Positions 1 to 9,963 are shown, counted from the first letter of the stretch. The stretch is DNA of 64,000 nucleotides from Ideonella sp. (GCF_016702655.1 NZ_JADJDO010000024.1:1-64000), one strand, 5' to 3'. Notes: generated from the letters alone by a model not told the origin. Numbers and translations: made by a program.

Positions 1-894
1 GGACGCGCGGCGCGCAACCACGACGAGCGCCACGATGGACACCAGGTGGGCAGCATCAGATAGACCTGGTAGGCGCACCGAGACGCCGAACAGCCCGGCG
101 CCGGATTGCTGCAGCCTGAGCTGTAGCGCGTCGAAGACGGCAAACAGCAGCGCGCCGAAGAGCGCCTTGCCCGGCCGCCACGACGCGAACACGACCAGTG
201 CGACGCAGACCCAGCCGCGCCCGTTGACCATCTTGAAGAGAAGGGGTTGAACGCCGCCATGGTGAGAAGGCGCCGGCCAACGCCATCAGCGCCGAGCTGG
301 CCATCACGGCGCCGATGCGGAGCCGTGCGACCGACAGGCCCTGCCCCTCGGCCGCGGCCGGTTCTCGGCGACCATGCGGACGGCCAGGCCGAGCGGCGTG
401 CGAGAGCAGCCAGGCGATCAGCGGCACGGAGCGCGAGGCGAGCAGGGTGAGCGGCGTCTGCGCGCCGAGCACGGGAACAGGTGAGGGCGCATCCGGGCAA
501 ACGGCTCGATCGTCGGCGGCGGTCCACCTCTGGCAAAGCCCACCCGGTAGGCGTAGTCGCGAGGCTGGTCGCGAAGAGGGTGATGCCGATGCCCACGACG
601 TGCTGCGAGCGCGAGCGAGATGGTGAGCCTGGCGTGGAGCAGGCTGAAGGCGGCGCCCGCCGCCGCCACGGCGACGCCGAGCCACAGCCTGCCGCCCTGG
701 TAGACCGTGAGCCAGCCGGGTGAAGGCGCTGGCGACCATGATGCCCTCGATGCCGAGGTTCAAGACCCGGCGCGCTCGCACAGCAGCACGCCCAGCGTGC
801 CGAGATCGAAAGCGGCGGCGATGCGGAGCACGGCGACCTGGTGAACGGTGTCGAGGCGAGCAGGTCCCGTCTCAAAGCGCGCCCACTCGCGCAT
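1..894 (-). CDS. BMP-type nucleoside ABC importer, second permease (frameshifted, 3' end off window)
   Basis: This is an inner-membrane permease of the BPD_transp_2 family, the YufQ/NupQ-like partner of purine or nucleoside importers that use a BMP-family binding protein. Spread over several frames one can read the family signature CERAGVLNLGIEGIM near 780-740, then LALVPLIAWLLSH, ENPAAAEGQGLSVARLRIGAVMA around 250-330, and a C-terminal YQVYLMLP close to base 60. The reading frame changes at least five times, so no intact ORF exists. About 10-20 C-terminal codons probably lie beyond base 1. The start is taken as the ATG at 894, just after the first permease. Family assignment is firm; substrate is inferred from family only. 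Confidence 0.72.
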
Positions 895-1975
895 CCTGCC
901 ACGCGGTAGTTGGCAAGCACCGCCGCGACGGGCATCGCCAGCAGCGAGACCGAGACGGAGGCGGGTTGCGCGGGGGGTCACGTCGGCGATGCAGGTCGGC
1001 ACCGTCACCGGGCGCGGCGTGACTCGAATGCTCCGCGCCGACGAGGATGGCGTCGGCGACGAAGATCCGCGGCGCCGACGACGCGCCGAGCGGATTGAGC
1101 GTGGCGAGCATCGCGACGACGATGCCGGAATAGCCGTAGCCGGGCGACATGTCCAGCGTCACGTAGCCTGGCGCGGCCGGCGACCTCGATGGAACCCGCC
1201 AGACCCAGGAGCGCGCCCGACAGCAGCGCCGTCTTGACCGCAACCCAGCCCACCGACATGCCGGCAAACGCCGCCGCATGGGGCGTTCGCGCCGACGGCG
1301 CGGATCTCGAAGCCGAGCGTGGTGTTCCCAGCAGCGCCCAGAGGCGACAGCCGAGGCGAGCGCCCAGAGCAGGCCGGTGTGGACGCGGGGCTGCGGTGAC
1401 GAGGCCGGCGAGCTGCGAGGCTCCGGCAGCGCGACGCTCTGCGGCCAGCCCAGGGCCGTCGGGTCCTTCATCGGCCCTCGAGCAACAGGCTGATGAAGAG
1501 CGGCACGATGAAGTTGAGCAGCAGCGTCGTCACCACCTCGTCGACGCCGAGCCGGCTCTTCGCGAGCGCCGGCCCGAGCAGGCAGCACCTGCCCACCGCG
1601 GCGGTGGCGAGCATCATGGCCGGAAAAGCAGCCACGGCGCGAGCGCGAAGCCGCTGTTGTGCAGGCCGCCGACGGCGACGGCGGCGAGCGCCGAGGTAGA
1701 GCTGGCCTCGGACGGCGATGTGGTGAGCCGCGCCTTGAAGGCCACCGCGGCGGCGAGGCCGGTCAGGATGAGCGGCGTCGCGCGTCAGCGCCTCTCGCCC
1801 ACGCGAAGCGCGAGCCGAAGCCGCCTTCGAGCAGCAGCGCATAGGCTTTACCCACCGGCGCGCCGGCCCAGGCGACGAGGAGCGACGTGACGGCGAGCGT
1901 GAACGCCACCGCGGCAAACGGCGCCGCGACCTGCGCCCGGCGCGACGGCACGGCGCGGCGCTCAAGCCGCAGCAT
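872..1975 (-). CDS. BMP-type nucleoside ABC importer, first permease (frameshifted)
   Basis: This is an integral membrane permease of the YufP/NupP type. The N-terminus MLRLERRAVPSRRAQ begins at an ATG at 1975 that overlaps the end of the ATPase gene by 14 bases, as in a co-transcribed transporter operon. It continues with a hydrophobic segment (AVAFTLAVTSLLVAWAG). Downstream, in alternating frames, are the family hallmarks YNIGAEGQLYLGA (about 1690-1650), SRLGVDEVVTTLLLNFIV (1560-1500), MSVGWVAVKTALLSGALLG (1259-1200) and SPGYGYSGIVVAMLATLNPLG (1150-1090). At least four frameshifts separate these blocks, and the 3' end is uncertain within about 25 bases. Full-length relatives have 350-370 residues, which fits the span. 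Confidence 0.75.
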
Positions 1976-3356
1976 GTTCTTCCTGCACCTGCGCGGCGGC
2001 CTGCTGGTGGACGTAGGCCACGGCGCCGATGTCCAGGCCCCAGGTCGGCTGGTTGGCGACGATGAGCGTCGGCGGTGCGCTGCTCGCCGGTTCGCCCACC
2101 AAGGCGCGGCCAAGGATCAGCTTCTGCATGTTGCCGCCCGACAGCGCGCGCGTCGGCGTCGCGAGGCCCGCGGCGCCTCGGTGCCGCGCACGTCGTAGCG
2201 CTCGACGAGCGTGGCGCGTGGCGCGCCGCCGCGCGCCGGATCACACCCAGGCGGGCGAAGGCTGGCGTGGCATGGCGCTCGAGGATCGCGTTCTCCCACA
2301 GCGGCAGGTCGCCGACGACGCCGACCGCGTGCCGGTCTTCCGGGATGCGCGACGACGGCGGCGCGCACCCAGGCGCGCGGCTCGGCCGGCAGCGCGGCGC
2401 CGCCGACGGTGAGCGTTCCGGAACTGACGCGCGCAGGCCGCACAGCAGCGCGGCAAGCGCTTCCTGGCCGTTGCCGGCGACACCCGCGATCGCCACCACC
2501 TCGCCGGCGCGGAGATCGAGGCTCACGTCCTGCAACTCCGCGACGCCGCCCTCGCCGAGGCGCACGCCGCGAAGCGCGCAGACCACGTCGCCGGGTGGCC
2601 GCGGGTGGCGCACCGCCGGCGCCACGGCGCGGCCGACCATCAGCTCGGCGAGCATGGCCTTGTCGGCGCCGGCGGCCGGCATCGTGGCGACGAGCTTGCC
2701 GGCGCGCAGCACCGCGATGCGGTCCGACACACGCAGTACCTCGTCCAGCTTGTGGCTGATGAAGATCACCGACAGGCCGTCTGCGACGAGCTGGGCGAGC
2801 GTCGCGAACAGAGACTCGCTCTCCTGCGGCGTGAGCACCGCGGTCGGCTCGTCGAGGATCAGGATCCTGGCCCCGCGCACCAGCGCCTTCAGGATCTCGA
2901 CACGCTGGCGTTCGCCGACCGACAGCCGCGCGACGAGCGCGTCCGGGTCGACGCCGAGGCCGAATCGCCGGCCCGTCTCGACGAGCCGGCGCCGCGCCGC
3001 GCGCCGGCGCGAGAACGGCTGCCACAGCGGCTCGGTGCCGAGCATCACGTTGTCGAGCACGGACAGGTTGTCGGCGAGCGTGAAGTGCTGGTGCACCATG
3101 CCGATGCCGGCGGCCAGTGCCGGCGGCGGGGTTGCCCGCGGGCAGCGGTGCGCCGAAGGCCTCGATCGTTCCATCGTCGGCGACGTAGTGGCCGAACAGG
3201 ATCGACACCAGCGTCGACTCGCCCGCCCGTTCTCTCAGCAGCAGCGAGCACCTCGCCGCGCGCCAGGTCGAGGTCGATGGCGTCGTTGGCGACCAGGCTG
3301 CCGAAGCGCTTGGTGATGCCGACAAGGCGAAGCACGGTCGCTACCATCGCCGGCAT
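1962..3356 (-). CDS. BMP-type nucleoside ABC importer, duplicated ATP-binding subunit (frameshifted, short C-terminus)
   Basis: This is a two-cassette ATPase of the sugar/nucleoside importer class (NupO/YufO-like). It starts at MPAMVATVLRLVGITKRFG (3356; an in-frame ATG at 3347 is an alternative). The first cassette shows the Q-loop MVHQHFTLADNLSVLDNV, signature LSVGERQRVEILKAL, Walker B ILILDEPTAVLTP and H-loop VIFISHKLDEV. The second has IAGVAGNGQEALAALLCGL and EDRHAVGVVGDLPLWEN. The first Walker A region is damaged: it reads ERAGESTLV where ENGAGKSTLV is expected, including Glu for the catalytic Lys. The end reads DIGAVAYVHQQAAAQVQEEH and stops about 60 residues early, so the second H-loop part is missing. 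It lies first in the operon with the two permeases; the binding protein is at 6606-7604. Confidence 0.8.
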
Positions 3357-3376
3357 TGTCGCCGCCGCGAGACCGC

Positions 3377-4252
3377 ATGCCCGATCCAGGCTCGTGCCCC
3401 AACCGCCACCACCGCCACGAGGCGCCGCCGACGCCTTCGCCCCAGCTGGGTGGCAGGAGACGGCGCTGCGCCCGCCGACGCTCGGCGAGTTTGCGCAGCA
3501 GTTCGGCGGCAGCTACCTCTCGACCGAGGTGCGCTATGGCGCACGCCTGCTGGTCGTCACGCGGCGGGCGCGCTGACGCGCGAGTACCTTGCCGGCCGCG
3601 CCGCCACTACGTGCTGCCGCTGCGGCTGGACCTGACGGCGAGCGTCGTCGCGCTCGTGGCGGTACGCCTGGCCAGCGGCGGCGCGGCGATCGAGCTACCG
3701 CCCGAGACGGCGGCCGAACTGGCCCGCGCCGGCAAGAGCGAACTCGTCATCGTCGCTTTCGACGACCAGAAGGGGCCGCGGCTCGGCATCAGCAACGGGC
3801 GCTTCGTCTGCCAAGGGCCTCCCGGCCGGCGTATGCCGCCACTTCCAGCGCAAGCTCGACCTCGATCCGAAGGCGATGACCCGCGAGCTAGAACTGGCGT
3901 CGGAGCGCTTCGTCGGCCACTGGGGAACGGCGATGTTCCTGCTCGTGCCGATGTTCGCGCTGTGGTGCAAGCTCGCCTGGCTGGCCCGGCGCCTGCGCTA
4001 CACCGAACACCTGGTCTATGCGCTGCACCTGCATGCGTTCTGGTTCGTCGCCATCGTCGCCCAGGTGGCGCGCCGCTGGCGAAGCCGGTCGCGCTGCTGG
4101 CGATGCCGGTCTACGCGCTGCTTGCCAGCCACCGCGCCTACGGCGGGCGTTGGGGGCCGACGCTGTTGCGCAATGCCGGCGTCGCGGTTGCCTACGGCGC
4201 GACGCTGATGGTTGCGCTGGGCGTCGTGTCGCTGTGGGCGTTTCTCGGTTGA
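3377..4252 (+). CDS. DUF3667 family membrane protein (frameshifted)
   Basis: This protein of unknown function is divergent from the ABC transporter operon. Combining frames gives the DUF3667 hallmarks LGEFAQQFGGSYLSTE, then GALTREYLAG and VLPLRLDLTASVVALVAV near 3490-3660, followed by ERFVGHWGTAMFLLVPMFALW, YTEHLVYALHLHAFWF and a final hydrophobic helix ending VVSLWAFLG before TGA at 4252. Four to five transmembrane segments can be seen in the C-terminal half. Shifts of frame occur near 3540, 3590, 3820 and 4080. The start is uncertain; I use the ATG at 3377, which leads into CPNRHHRHE, possibly the remnant of the zinc-ribbon found at the N-terminus of this family. There is no evidence for a functional link with its neighbours. 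Confidence 0.62.
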   Translation: MPDPGSCPNRHHRHEAPPTPSPQLGGRRRRCARRRSASLRSSSAAATSRPRCAMAHACWSSRGGRADARVPCRPRRHYVLPLRLDLTASVVALVAVRLASGGAAIELPPETAAELARAGKSELVIVAFDDQKGPRLGISNGRFVCQGPPGRRMPPLPAQARPRSEGDDPRARTGVGALRRPLGNGDVPARADVRAVVQARLAGPAPALHRTPGLCAAPACVLVRRHRRPGGAPLAKPVALLAMPVYALLASHRAYGGRWGPTLLRNAGVAVAYGATLMVALGVVSLWAFLG

Positions 4253-4506
4253 ATCGTCCTGCGGAGGCGTTGCTGAGGTCACGCGCAACAGGCCGGGGGA
4301 AAGCGCAGGGCGTTGGCGGCCGGCACGGTCGGGGGGATCGGCGGTGGCGGGGCGGCTAGGCTGCGGCGTCGGGGCCGGCCACACCGCTGTGGGGTGACTG
4401 CGTCGGTATCGCGGGCGCTGAGGCCGACGTGGCCGTGCGAGCATCACCGAGTTCGAAGGTCGGTGGCAGCGCTGTCCGCCGTCGCGTCCTCCTCACCATT
4501 GCGGAC

Positions 4507-4948
4507 CTATTCCACGATCCTAATCTCGGTCTGGTCGGACTTCAGAATCGCATTCGCCATACCCCTTGTCAGACTCATCTTCACTTGCGGATCTGCAATC
4601 GAACGAGCACGAATCTCTGCGTGTGCCGGGTTTCCTGACCGATTGGCGCTTGCAGCTACGCTGTCCTCCACAACCGCAACGGTGAAGCCAGCCTCGTGAC
4701 TGCCCGCGCATGCAGTGCTCACCACAGCCACGGAAGTAACACATGTGGCAACGACGGGAGACGCCGCAGAGATGTCATTCTTGAAGATCCCGACGATGCT
4801 GTCGTAGGGCAAGATCGCCGTGCGGCTTACTGATACATCAACCTGGGTGAATGGAAGCGAAGTCGCTCTCGCCTTTTGCCGACCAAAGGGGCTCGTACAA
4901 CGCCCGGACTATTCGCTCGTGGTCGACTACTACGTCCCCATTTGCCAT
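4507..4948 (-). CDS. Uncharacterised third protein of the TIGR04255 cassette (one frameshift)
   Basis: This protein of about 146 residues is not recognised. The ATG at 4948 (MANGDVVVDHERIVRALYEP) begins one base after the stop of the preceding gene, which points to translational coupling. Near 4840 the frame must change to continue as VDVSVSRTAILPYDSIVGIF, after which the sequence runs cleanly to TAG at 4507. The C-terminal part has a NPAHAEIRA motif followed by a short helix (MSLTRGMANAILKSD). That layout resembles other small hypothetical proteins of accessory regions that end in a 'P-HA-I' motif, but I cannot name a family. Codon use is noticeably less GC-rich than in the flanking housekeeping genes, which suggests transfer together with the two genes upstream. 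Confidence 0.5.
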
Positions 4949-4949
4949 T

Positions 4950-5555
4950 TCAGGCAGCAACGGCGCTCTTCGACTCTTCCTCGAAGAAAGCAGCAATGGT
5001 ATAGCTGCTGGCGACGCTTCCTGCGCCAGTCCGCTCAAAGTAGTAGCGCACGCCGTCAGTTGCAAACTCCAACTCCACGAGCGCGTCTTGATCGAGCCAA
5101 TTGACCGCGACGTGCCCTTGCTGGGACATGAAGACTGCCAACCCATCAGGCCGCAGGCCGGTATCGCGGAAGAATTGCGAGAAGCCTACCACCGAATCGG
5201 CATTCAGCGTACGCGCGCCTTGCCCATCCCAATTGGCCCGCAACTTCGCGAATCGCTCCAACCGCTCAACGCCATCTTCTCCGATAGCAAGCCTCGCAGC
5301 CTCGCTCAGCAGTGATGGGGCCCCCACGGTGTATGCGCAAAGGAGAGGCGAACCGCCCCTCACACGCGAGCTGCTGGTCTCGGTCGGCGAAACGACTGCC
5401 CTGGAAGTAGCTGACCTCTGCATCGCCTCTTCAGTGGAATAGGCCATGCCTGTCGCAGTAAGTGCTGCTGACATCCAAAGCGCACTCGCCGTGGTACCTG
5501 CTGTGGTGCTAACGGAGAACAGCCGGGAGCTCATACTGCGGATCCATCCTCTCAA
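4950..5555 (-). CDS. Uncharacterised membrane-anchored protein, second gene of the TIGR04255 cassette
   Basis: Up to 201 residues. The reading frame opens at a TTG (5555) that overlaps the stop of the TIGR04255 gene by four bases (TTGA); an ATG at 5534 gives 194 residues and is the alternative start. Residues 12-36 form a weak hydrophobic segment rich in Ala, Thr and Ser, possibly a signal or anchor. The C-terminal half has a compact domain beginning LRANWDGQGARTLNADSV and containing a GHVAVNWLDQDALVELEF strand pair and a DGVRYYFE strand. This 'W-D-G-x-x-A then leW' pattern recurs in small proteins of mobile or defence-like regions with no known function. It is followed one base later by the third gene. 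No catalytic motif is visible. Confidence 0.6.
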   Translation of the reverse strand: MRGWIRSMSSRLFSVSTTAGTTASALWMSAALTATGMAYSTEEAMQRSATSRAVVSPTETSSSRVRGGSPLLCAYTVGAPSLLSEAARLAIGEDGVERLERFAKLRANWDGQGARTLNADSVVGFSQFFRDTGLRPDGLAVFMSQQGHVAVNWLDQDALVELEFATDGVRYYFERTGAGSVASSYTIAAFFEEESKSAVAA

Positions 5556-6287
5556 TCGACTCGGGTGTCAAGCAATCCGAAAAATGCCTGCTTGTTGGTC
5601 AATCGTATTGCGTCCAGACGCGCTTCCAATTGAGCGTCAAAGGAAGCAAGGTCATTCGTCACATGCGCACATACAGTGTCGACGTCAACGACACCGGCCG
5701 ACTCTTGGTGGCTCGCCCTCCGGCTGGTATTGAGCCGGAGAAGAAATCGTCATGATGGTGACTGTGTCCTTTGCATTCGGCATCTCAACCCGCAGCTGGA
5801 CGTTTTCCTTGTCGAGAACGAATTCACCGAACTGGATCTTCCAATCAAGCATCTCAGTGTTGCCCTGCTTGCCATCGGATGACGGGAAGAAGTTGGTGAA
5901 TTTGACCGAATAGCGATCAACCCCACGAATGAGTCCGCTCTGGATCACTGTGCGAAACAACTGATGAATGTCGAGTCGCAGCTGGGTCCACCCAGGGTAC
6001 GGCAATCGGCAGGCGATCGCTACGTTGCGCGCGCCGATGAGAACAAAGTATTTGCGCCAAGTAATCCTGACGATGGATGCATACGCGAGATTGGCGTCTT
6101 CGGCGCGCATCGCCTCAGGAATCATGCCAGCTGGCAGCTGCTCCGAAGGGCCGACCTCACCGCGAAAGGTCGCATACAAGTAGCCGGGGAGCACTGTGTG
6201 CAGCGCACCCGTCGGCGACACCCGGAGCTCGCAAATGGCCTCCACGATCGGCTCCTTGCCCAGCTTTGAAGGCAACTGTTTTGGCAT
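5552..6287 (-). CDS. TIGR04255 family protein (one frameshift)
   Basis: The protein starts MPKQLPSKLGKEPIVEAICE at the ATG 6287. This opening 'PIVEAICELR' is characteristic of the sporadically distributed TIGR04255 family, about 240-260 residues and of unknown function. The frame runs through YASIVRITWRKYFVLIGARN, a conserved SVKFTNFF strand and WKIQFGEFVLDKENVQ. Near 5705 it must shift to pick up the usual ending VVDVDTVCAHVTNDLASFDA, continuing to RLTNKQAFFGLLDTRVD and TGA at 5552-5554. The reconstructed length of about 244 residues fits the family. It heads a three-gene unit with overlapping or abutting starts (5552/5555 and 4950/4948) in a stretch of lower GC. Family recognition is from motif memory; the function is unknown. 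Confidence 0.75.
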
Positions 6288-6605
6288 GTACTTCCGGGTT
6301 GTAGCTGTTGAGTCGCGGATGCTCCGACACCTCCAGCAGTCGGGCTTGAGGCGGGCTGCTGCCACAATAGCACACAGGCGCATCGCCGGGCCGCGGCAGT
6401 GCTTCCGAAACAGTTGCGAATCGACGCGGAACGCAGACCGATAGATCCTGTGGGCGTGCCCGCAATGGGGGCCGGGCGCGGGCGGCTCTCAAGCAGGCGC
6501 AATGACTGGCGTCGCAGGCGACAGCACCGTATGCCTTGCTGACGCCTTGGCGGACTGGCAAAGCAGCCGCCCGACTCTCCGTGCCTCGCGTCGACAGCCG
6601 CGGTG
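6288..6605. other. Gap between the TIGR04255 cassette and the BMP-binding-protein gene
   Basis: These 318 bases hold no ORF that I can support. Several short frames run through on both strands but show no recognisable protein. Because both flanking genes read leftwards, the stretch should contain the end of the binding-protein transcript and the promoter of the cassette. I see no strong sigma-70 box and no clear terminator hairpin. Confidence 0.4.
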
Positions 6606-7604
6606 CTACTTCACCGTCGGCTTGGGCTGGCTGTCGTCGACCTTGACGACGAATTTGCCGTCGCGGATCGCCTTCTGCTTCGTCTGAACCTTGGCGACGA
6701 TCTCGGCCGGCACCTTCTTCTCGAAGCTGCCCAGGTGCGAGCTCGGAGCCCCTTGTGCTTCATCATCGTCGAGTAGACGCCGTAGTCCTCGGCGCTGAAC
6801 TTGCCGTCCTTCACCATCTTCAGCGCACGGTCGATCGTCGGCTCCATGTTCCACAGCGCCGAGGCGACCACCGTGTCGGGGTACTTGTCCTGCGTGTCGA
6901 TGACGTTGCCGATGGCGAGTTTGCCCTTCTCCTTGGCCGCGTCGCTGACGCCGAAGCGCTCCGCGTACATCACGTCGGCGCCCTTGTCGATCATCGCGAA
7001 GGCCGCCTCCTTGGCCTTGGGCGGGTCGAACCAGCTGTTGATGAAGGTGATCATGAACTCGGCCTTCGGGTTGACCTCGCGCGCGCCGGCCATGAAGGCG
7101 TGCATCAGCCGGTTGACCTCGGGGATCGGGAAGCCGCCGACCATGCCGATCTTGTTCGTCTTGGTCATGCCGCCGGCGATCATGCCGGAGAGGTACGCGG
7201 GCTCCTGGATGTAGTTGTCGAAGACCGAGAAGTTGGGCGCCTGCGGCTTGCCCGAGCTGCCGAGCAGGAAGCTCACCTTCGGGTAGTCCTTGGCCACCTT
7301 GCGCGCCGCCGCCTCGACGGCGAAGGCCTCGCCGACGATGAGCTGGTGGCCCTTCTCGGCGTAGCCGCGCATCACGCGTTCGTAGTCGGCGTTGGCGACG
7401 TTCTCGCTGAACACGTACTCCGATCTCGCCGCGCGCTTGCGCCGCCTTGAGCGCCTGCTCGATGCGGCTCACCCACTGTTGCTCGACCGGCACGGTGTAG
7501 ATCGCGGCGACCGGAGCTTGGTCTGGGCCTGGACGGGCAGCGCCGCGGCAAGCGCGACGGCGGCCTGTGCCCAGCAGGGCATGACGGCGGGTGAAGCAGG
7601 ACAT
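6606..7604 (-). CDS. BMP family ABC transporter substrate-binding protein (frameshifted)
   Basis: This is the periplasmic binding protein of the basic-membrane-protein (PnrA-like) family, which delivers purine nucleosides or related ligands to YufOPQ-type permeases. The ATG at 7604 has a good ribosome site (GAGGAG eight bases upstream). The N-terminus MSCFTRRHALLGT continues in another frame as AAVALAAALPVQAQ, giving a Tat- or Sec-like signal peptide with Ala-x-Ala cleavage. The central 200 residues are in one frame (6745-7414) and show VFSENVANADYERVMRGYAE, KIGMVGGFPIPEVNR, FITFINSWFDPPKAKEAA and ALWNMEPTIDRALKMV. The tail returns to a third frame (GSFEKKVPAEIVAKVQ). Frame changes lie near 7560, 7440 and 6740. 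It is separated from its presumed permeases by the DUF3667 gene and the cassette. Confidence 0.87.
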   Translation of the reverse strand: MSCFTRRHALLGTGRRRACRGAARPGPDQAPVAAIYTVPVEQQWVSRIEQALKAAQARGEIGVRVQRERRQRRLRTRDARLRREGPPAHRRRGLRRRGGGAQGGQGLPEGELPARQLGQAAGAQLLGLRQLHPGARVPLRHDRRRHDQDEQDRHGRRLPDPRGQPADARLHGRRARGQPEGRVHDHLHQQLVRPAQGQGGGLRDDRQGRRRDVRGALRRQRRGQGEGQTRHRQRHRHAGQVPRHGGRLGAVEHGADDRPCAEDGEGRQVQRRGLRRLLDDDEAQGAPSSHLGSFEKKVPAEIVAKVQTKQKAIRDGKFVVKVDDSQPKPTVK

Positions 7605-7747
7605 GGAAGATCTCCTCGGTTGTTGGGTGCGCTGGCGTGACTCGGCGCCTCGGCGGGCCGGCGGCAAGCGCGCTGCGCATTAGGCAAGCGCGCCTTGGCC
7701 GCCGTCAATCGGGAGTCGCCGCCCGCCTAGAATCCCGAGTGCGCTCC

Positions 7748-9141
7748 ATGGACGCCCTGACTCCCCTGACCGCTCTCGCCGCTCGACGGCCGCATGCCGG
7801 CCGGCGCGCGCCGTTGCGCCCGCTGCTGTCCGAGTTCGCCCTGATGCACCGGCGCGCAGGTCGAGGTCGAGTGGTTCATCGCCTTGTCGGACGCCGGCCT
7901 GCCCGAGTTCCGGCCGCTCACCGACGCCGCGCGCGGCATGCTGCGCGGCCTCGCGCTGCGCTTCTCGGAGGCCGATGCGCGCGCGATCAAGGACATCGAG
8001 GCCACCACCAACCACGACGTGAAGGCCGTCGAGTACTGGCTCAGGGCCGCTGGGAAGGCCGGGCCGAACCGCGCGGCGAGCGCGCGCGGCGGCCGAATTC
8101 ACCCACTTCGCCTGCACCAGCGAGGACATCAACAACACCAGCCACGCGCTGATGCTGCAGGCCGCGCGCCGAGGTGCTGCTGCCGGCGCTCGATGCCCTC
8201 ATCGCCGGTCGGTGGACAAGGCGCACGCGCTGGCCGACGTGGCCATGCTCAGCCGCACCCACGGCCAGACGGCGAGCCCGACGACGCTGGGCAAGGAGAT
8301 CGCCAACGTCGCCGCCCGCCTGCAGCGCGCGCGCGGGGCAATCGCCGGCGTGAAGCTTCTGGCCAAGATGAACGGCGCGGTCGGCAACTACAACGCGCAC
8401 GTCGTGGCGCATCCGGGCGTCGACTGGGAGGCCTTCGCGCGCCAGGTCGTCGAGCAGCGGCTGGGCCTCACGTTCAACCCCTACACGATCCAGATCGAGC
8501 CGCACGACGCGATGGCCGAGCTGTTCGACGCGATGGCGCGCACGAACACCACCTCATCGACTGGTCGCGCGATGTCTGGGGCTACATCAGCCTGCCCAGA
8601 TTTACTTCACGCAGCGGCTGAAGGCGGCGAGGTCGGCTCCTCGACCATGCCGCACAAGGTGAACCGATCGACTTCGCGGCGAGAACGCCGAAGGCAACTT
8701 CGGCCTCGCCAACGCGCTGCTCACGCACCTGGCGCAGAAGCTGCCGATCAGCCGCTTCCAGCGCGACCTCACCGACTCCACGGTGCTGCGCAACATGGGC
8801 GTGGCCTTCGGCTACATGGTCCTGGGCATAGACAGCCTGCAGCGCGGCCCGGCTAAGCTCGCGGTCGATCGCGCGGCGCTCGCGGCCGACCTGGACGCGT
8901 CGTGGAGGTTCTCGCCGAAGCGGTGCAGACGGTGATGCGCCGCCACGGCCTGCCCAATCCGTCCGAGCAGTTGAAGGAGCTGACGCGCGGCAAGGCGATC
9001 ACGCGCGAGGCGCTGGGCGCTTGTCGACACGCTGGCCCTGCCCGAAGCCGACAAGGCGCGCCTGCGCGCGCTCACGCCGGCCACCTACATCGGCAAGGCG
9101 GCCGAGCTGGCTAATCGCATTTCGACGGACGAGTCGCTTAG
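7748..9141 (+). CDS. purB: Adenylosuccinate lyase (many frameshifts)
   Basis: PurB acts twice in purine synthesis, splitting fumarate from SAICAR and from adenylosuccinate. The ATG at 7748 opens MDALTPLTALAARR. In changing frames follow PLLSEFALMHRR, ATTNHDVKAVEYWL, FACTSEDINN, MLSRTHGQTASPTTLGKEI, MNGAVGNYNAH, the fumarase/lyase signature SSTMPHKVN with FENAEGN displaced by a frame change, and QRDLTDSTVLRNMGVAFGYM. The span of about 464 codons equals the normal length, so bases have been gained or lost singly and not in blocks. I count at least eight frame changes. Because the enzyme is normally needed for growth, they are best read as errors. The TAG at 9139-9141 shares its last base with the GTG of the next gene. 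Confidence 0.88.
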
Positions 9142-9963
9142 TGAGCGCCAGCTTCGTTGCCATGCTGGCGGCGCGCGCGCAACGACTGATGCTGTGCGTC
9201 GGGCTCGATCCCGAACCGGCCAAGTTTCCCGCCAGGACTGGAAGGACGACGCGGGCGCATCTTCGACTTCTGCTCAGGCATCGTCGCCGCGACGCGGGAC
9301 CTGGTTTTGGCCTTCAAGCCGCAGATCGCCCATTTCGCCGCGCAGCGCGCCGAGGAACAGCTCGAACGACTGATCGCTCACATCCACGCCGTCGCCCCGG
9401 GCGTGCCGGTGATCCTCGACGCCAAGCGGGGAGATGTCGGCGCGACGGCGGAACAGTACGCACGCGAGGTCTTCGAACGTTACCAGGCTGATGCGGTGAC
9501 ACTGTCGCCGTTCATGGGCTACGACTCGATCGAGCCCTACCTCGCCTGGCCAAGGGCAAGGGCGTGATCCTGCTCTGCCGCACGTCCAACCGCGGCGGGT
9601 AGGACCTGCAGGGGCAGCGGCTCGCGAGCGGCGACCTGGTCTACGAGCACATCGCGCGCCTGGCCGCAGGCGAGTGGAACCGCAATGGGCAAATCGGCTT
9701 TGTGGTGGGCGCGACCTACCCGGCCGAGATCGCGCGCGAGCGCGAGCTGGCACCGGCGCTGCCGCTTGATCCCGGGCGTCGGCGCGCAGGGCGGCGACGC
9801 GCAGGCGACCGTCCGTGCCGGCGCGGTGGGGGGCGCGACGATCGTCGTCAACTCGTCGCGCGCCGTGCTGTATGCCGGGCACGACGGCGCCTACGCGGCC
9901 GCCGCGCGGCAGGCGGCGCTGGAGACGCGAACCCTGCTCAACGACTCGGTCCCGCGGCGCTGA
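9141..9963 (+). CDS. pyrF: Orotidine 5'-phosphate decarboxylase, long (type 2) form (frameshifted, in-frame TAG)
   Basis: PyrF converts OMP to UMP. I choose the GTG at 9141, which reads VSASFVAMLAARAQRLMLCV and then GLDPEPAKFPA. The subfamily marks VLAFKPQIAHFAA, VPVILDAKRGDVGATAEQYA (the catalytic Asp-Lys-Asp centre), DAVTLSPFMGYDSIEPYL, LCRTSNRGG, GFVVGATYPAEIA and LIPGVGAQGGDAQATV all occur, identifying the longer type-2 branch common in Burkholderiales. Frame changes fall near 9240, 9550 and 9770. After RTSNRGG an in-frame TAG (9601) stands where family members have Ser (a one-base difference from TCG). It ends TGA at 9963, followed by a 65-base gap. Confidence 0.88.

Noticed and set aside
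6288..6605. Phage or IS border next to the TIGR04255 cassette
   Set aside because: No transposase, integrase, tRNA or flanking direct repeat could be found on either side.
7748..9963. purB and pyrF as decayed pseudogenes
   Set aside because: Both are normally essential, the spans keep full length, and neighbouring unrelated genes show the same kind of single-base lesions, so error is the simpler explanation.
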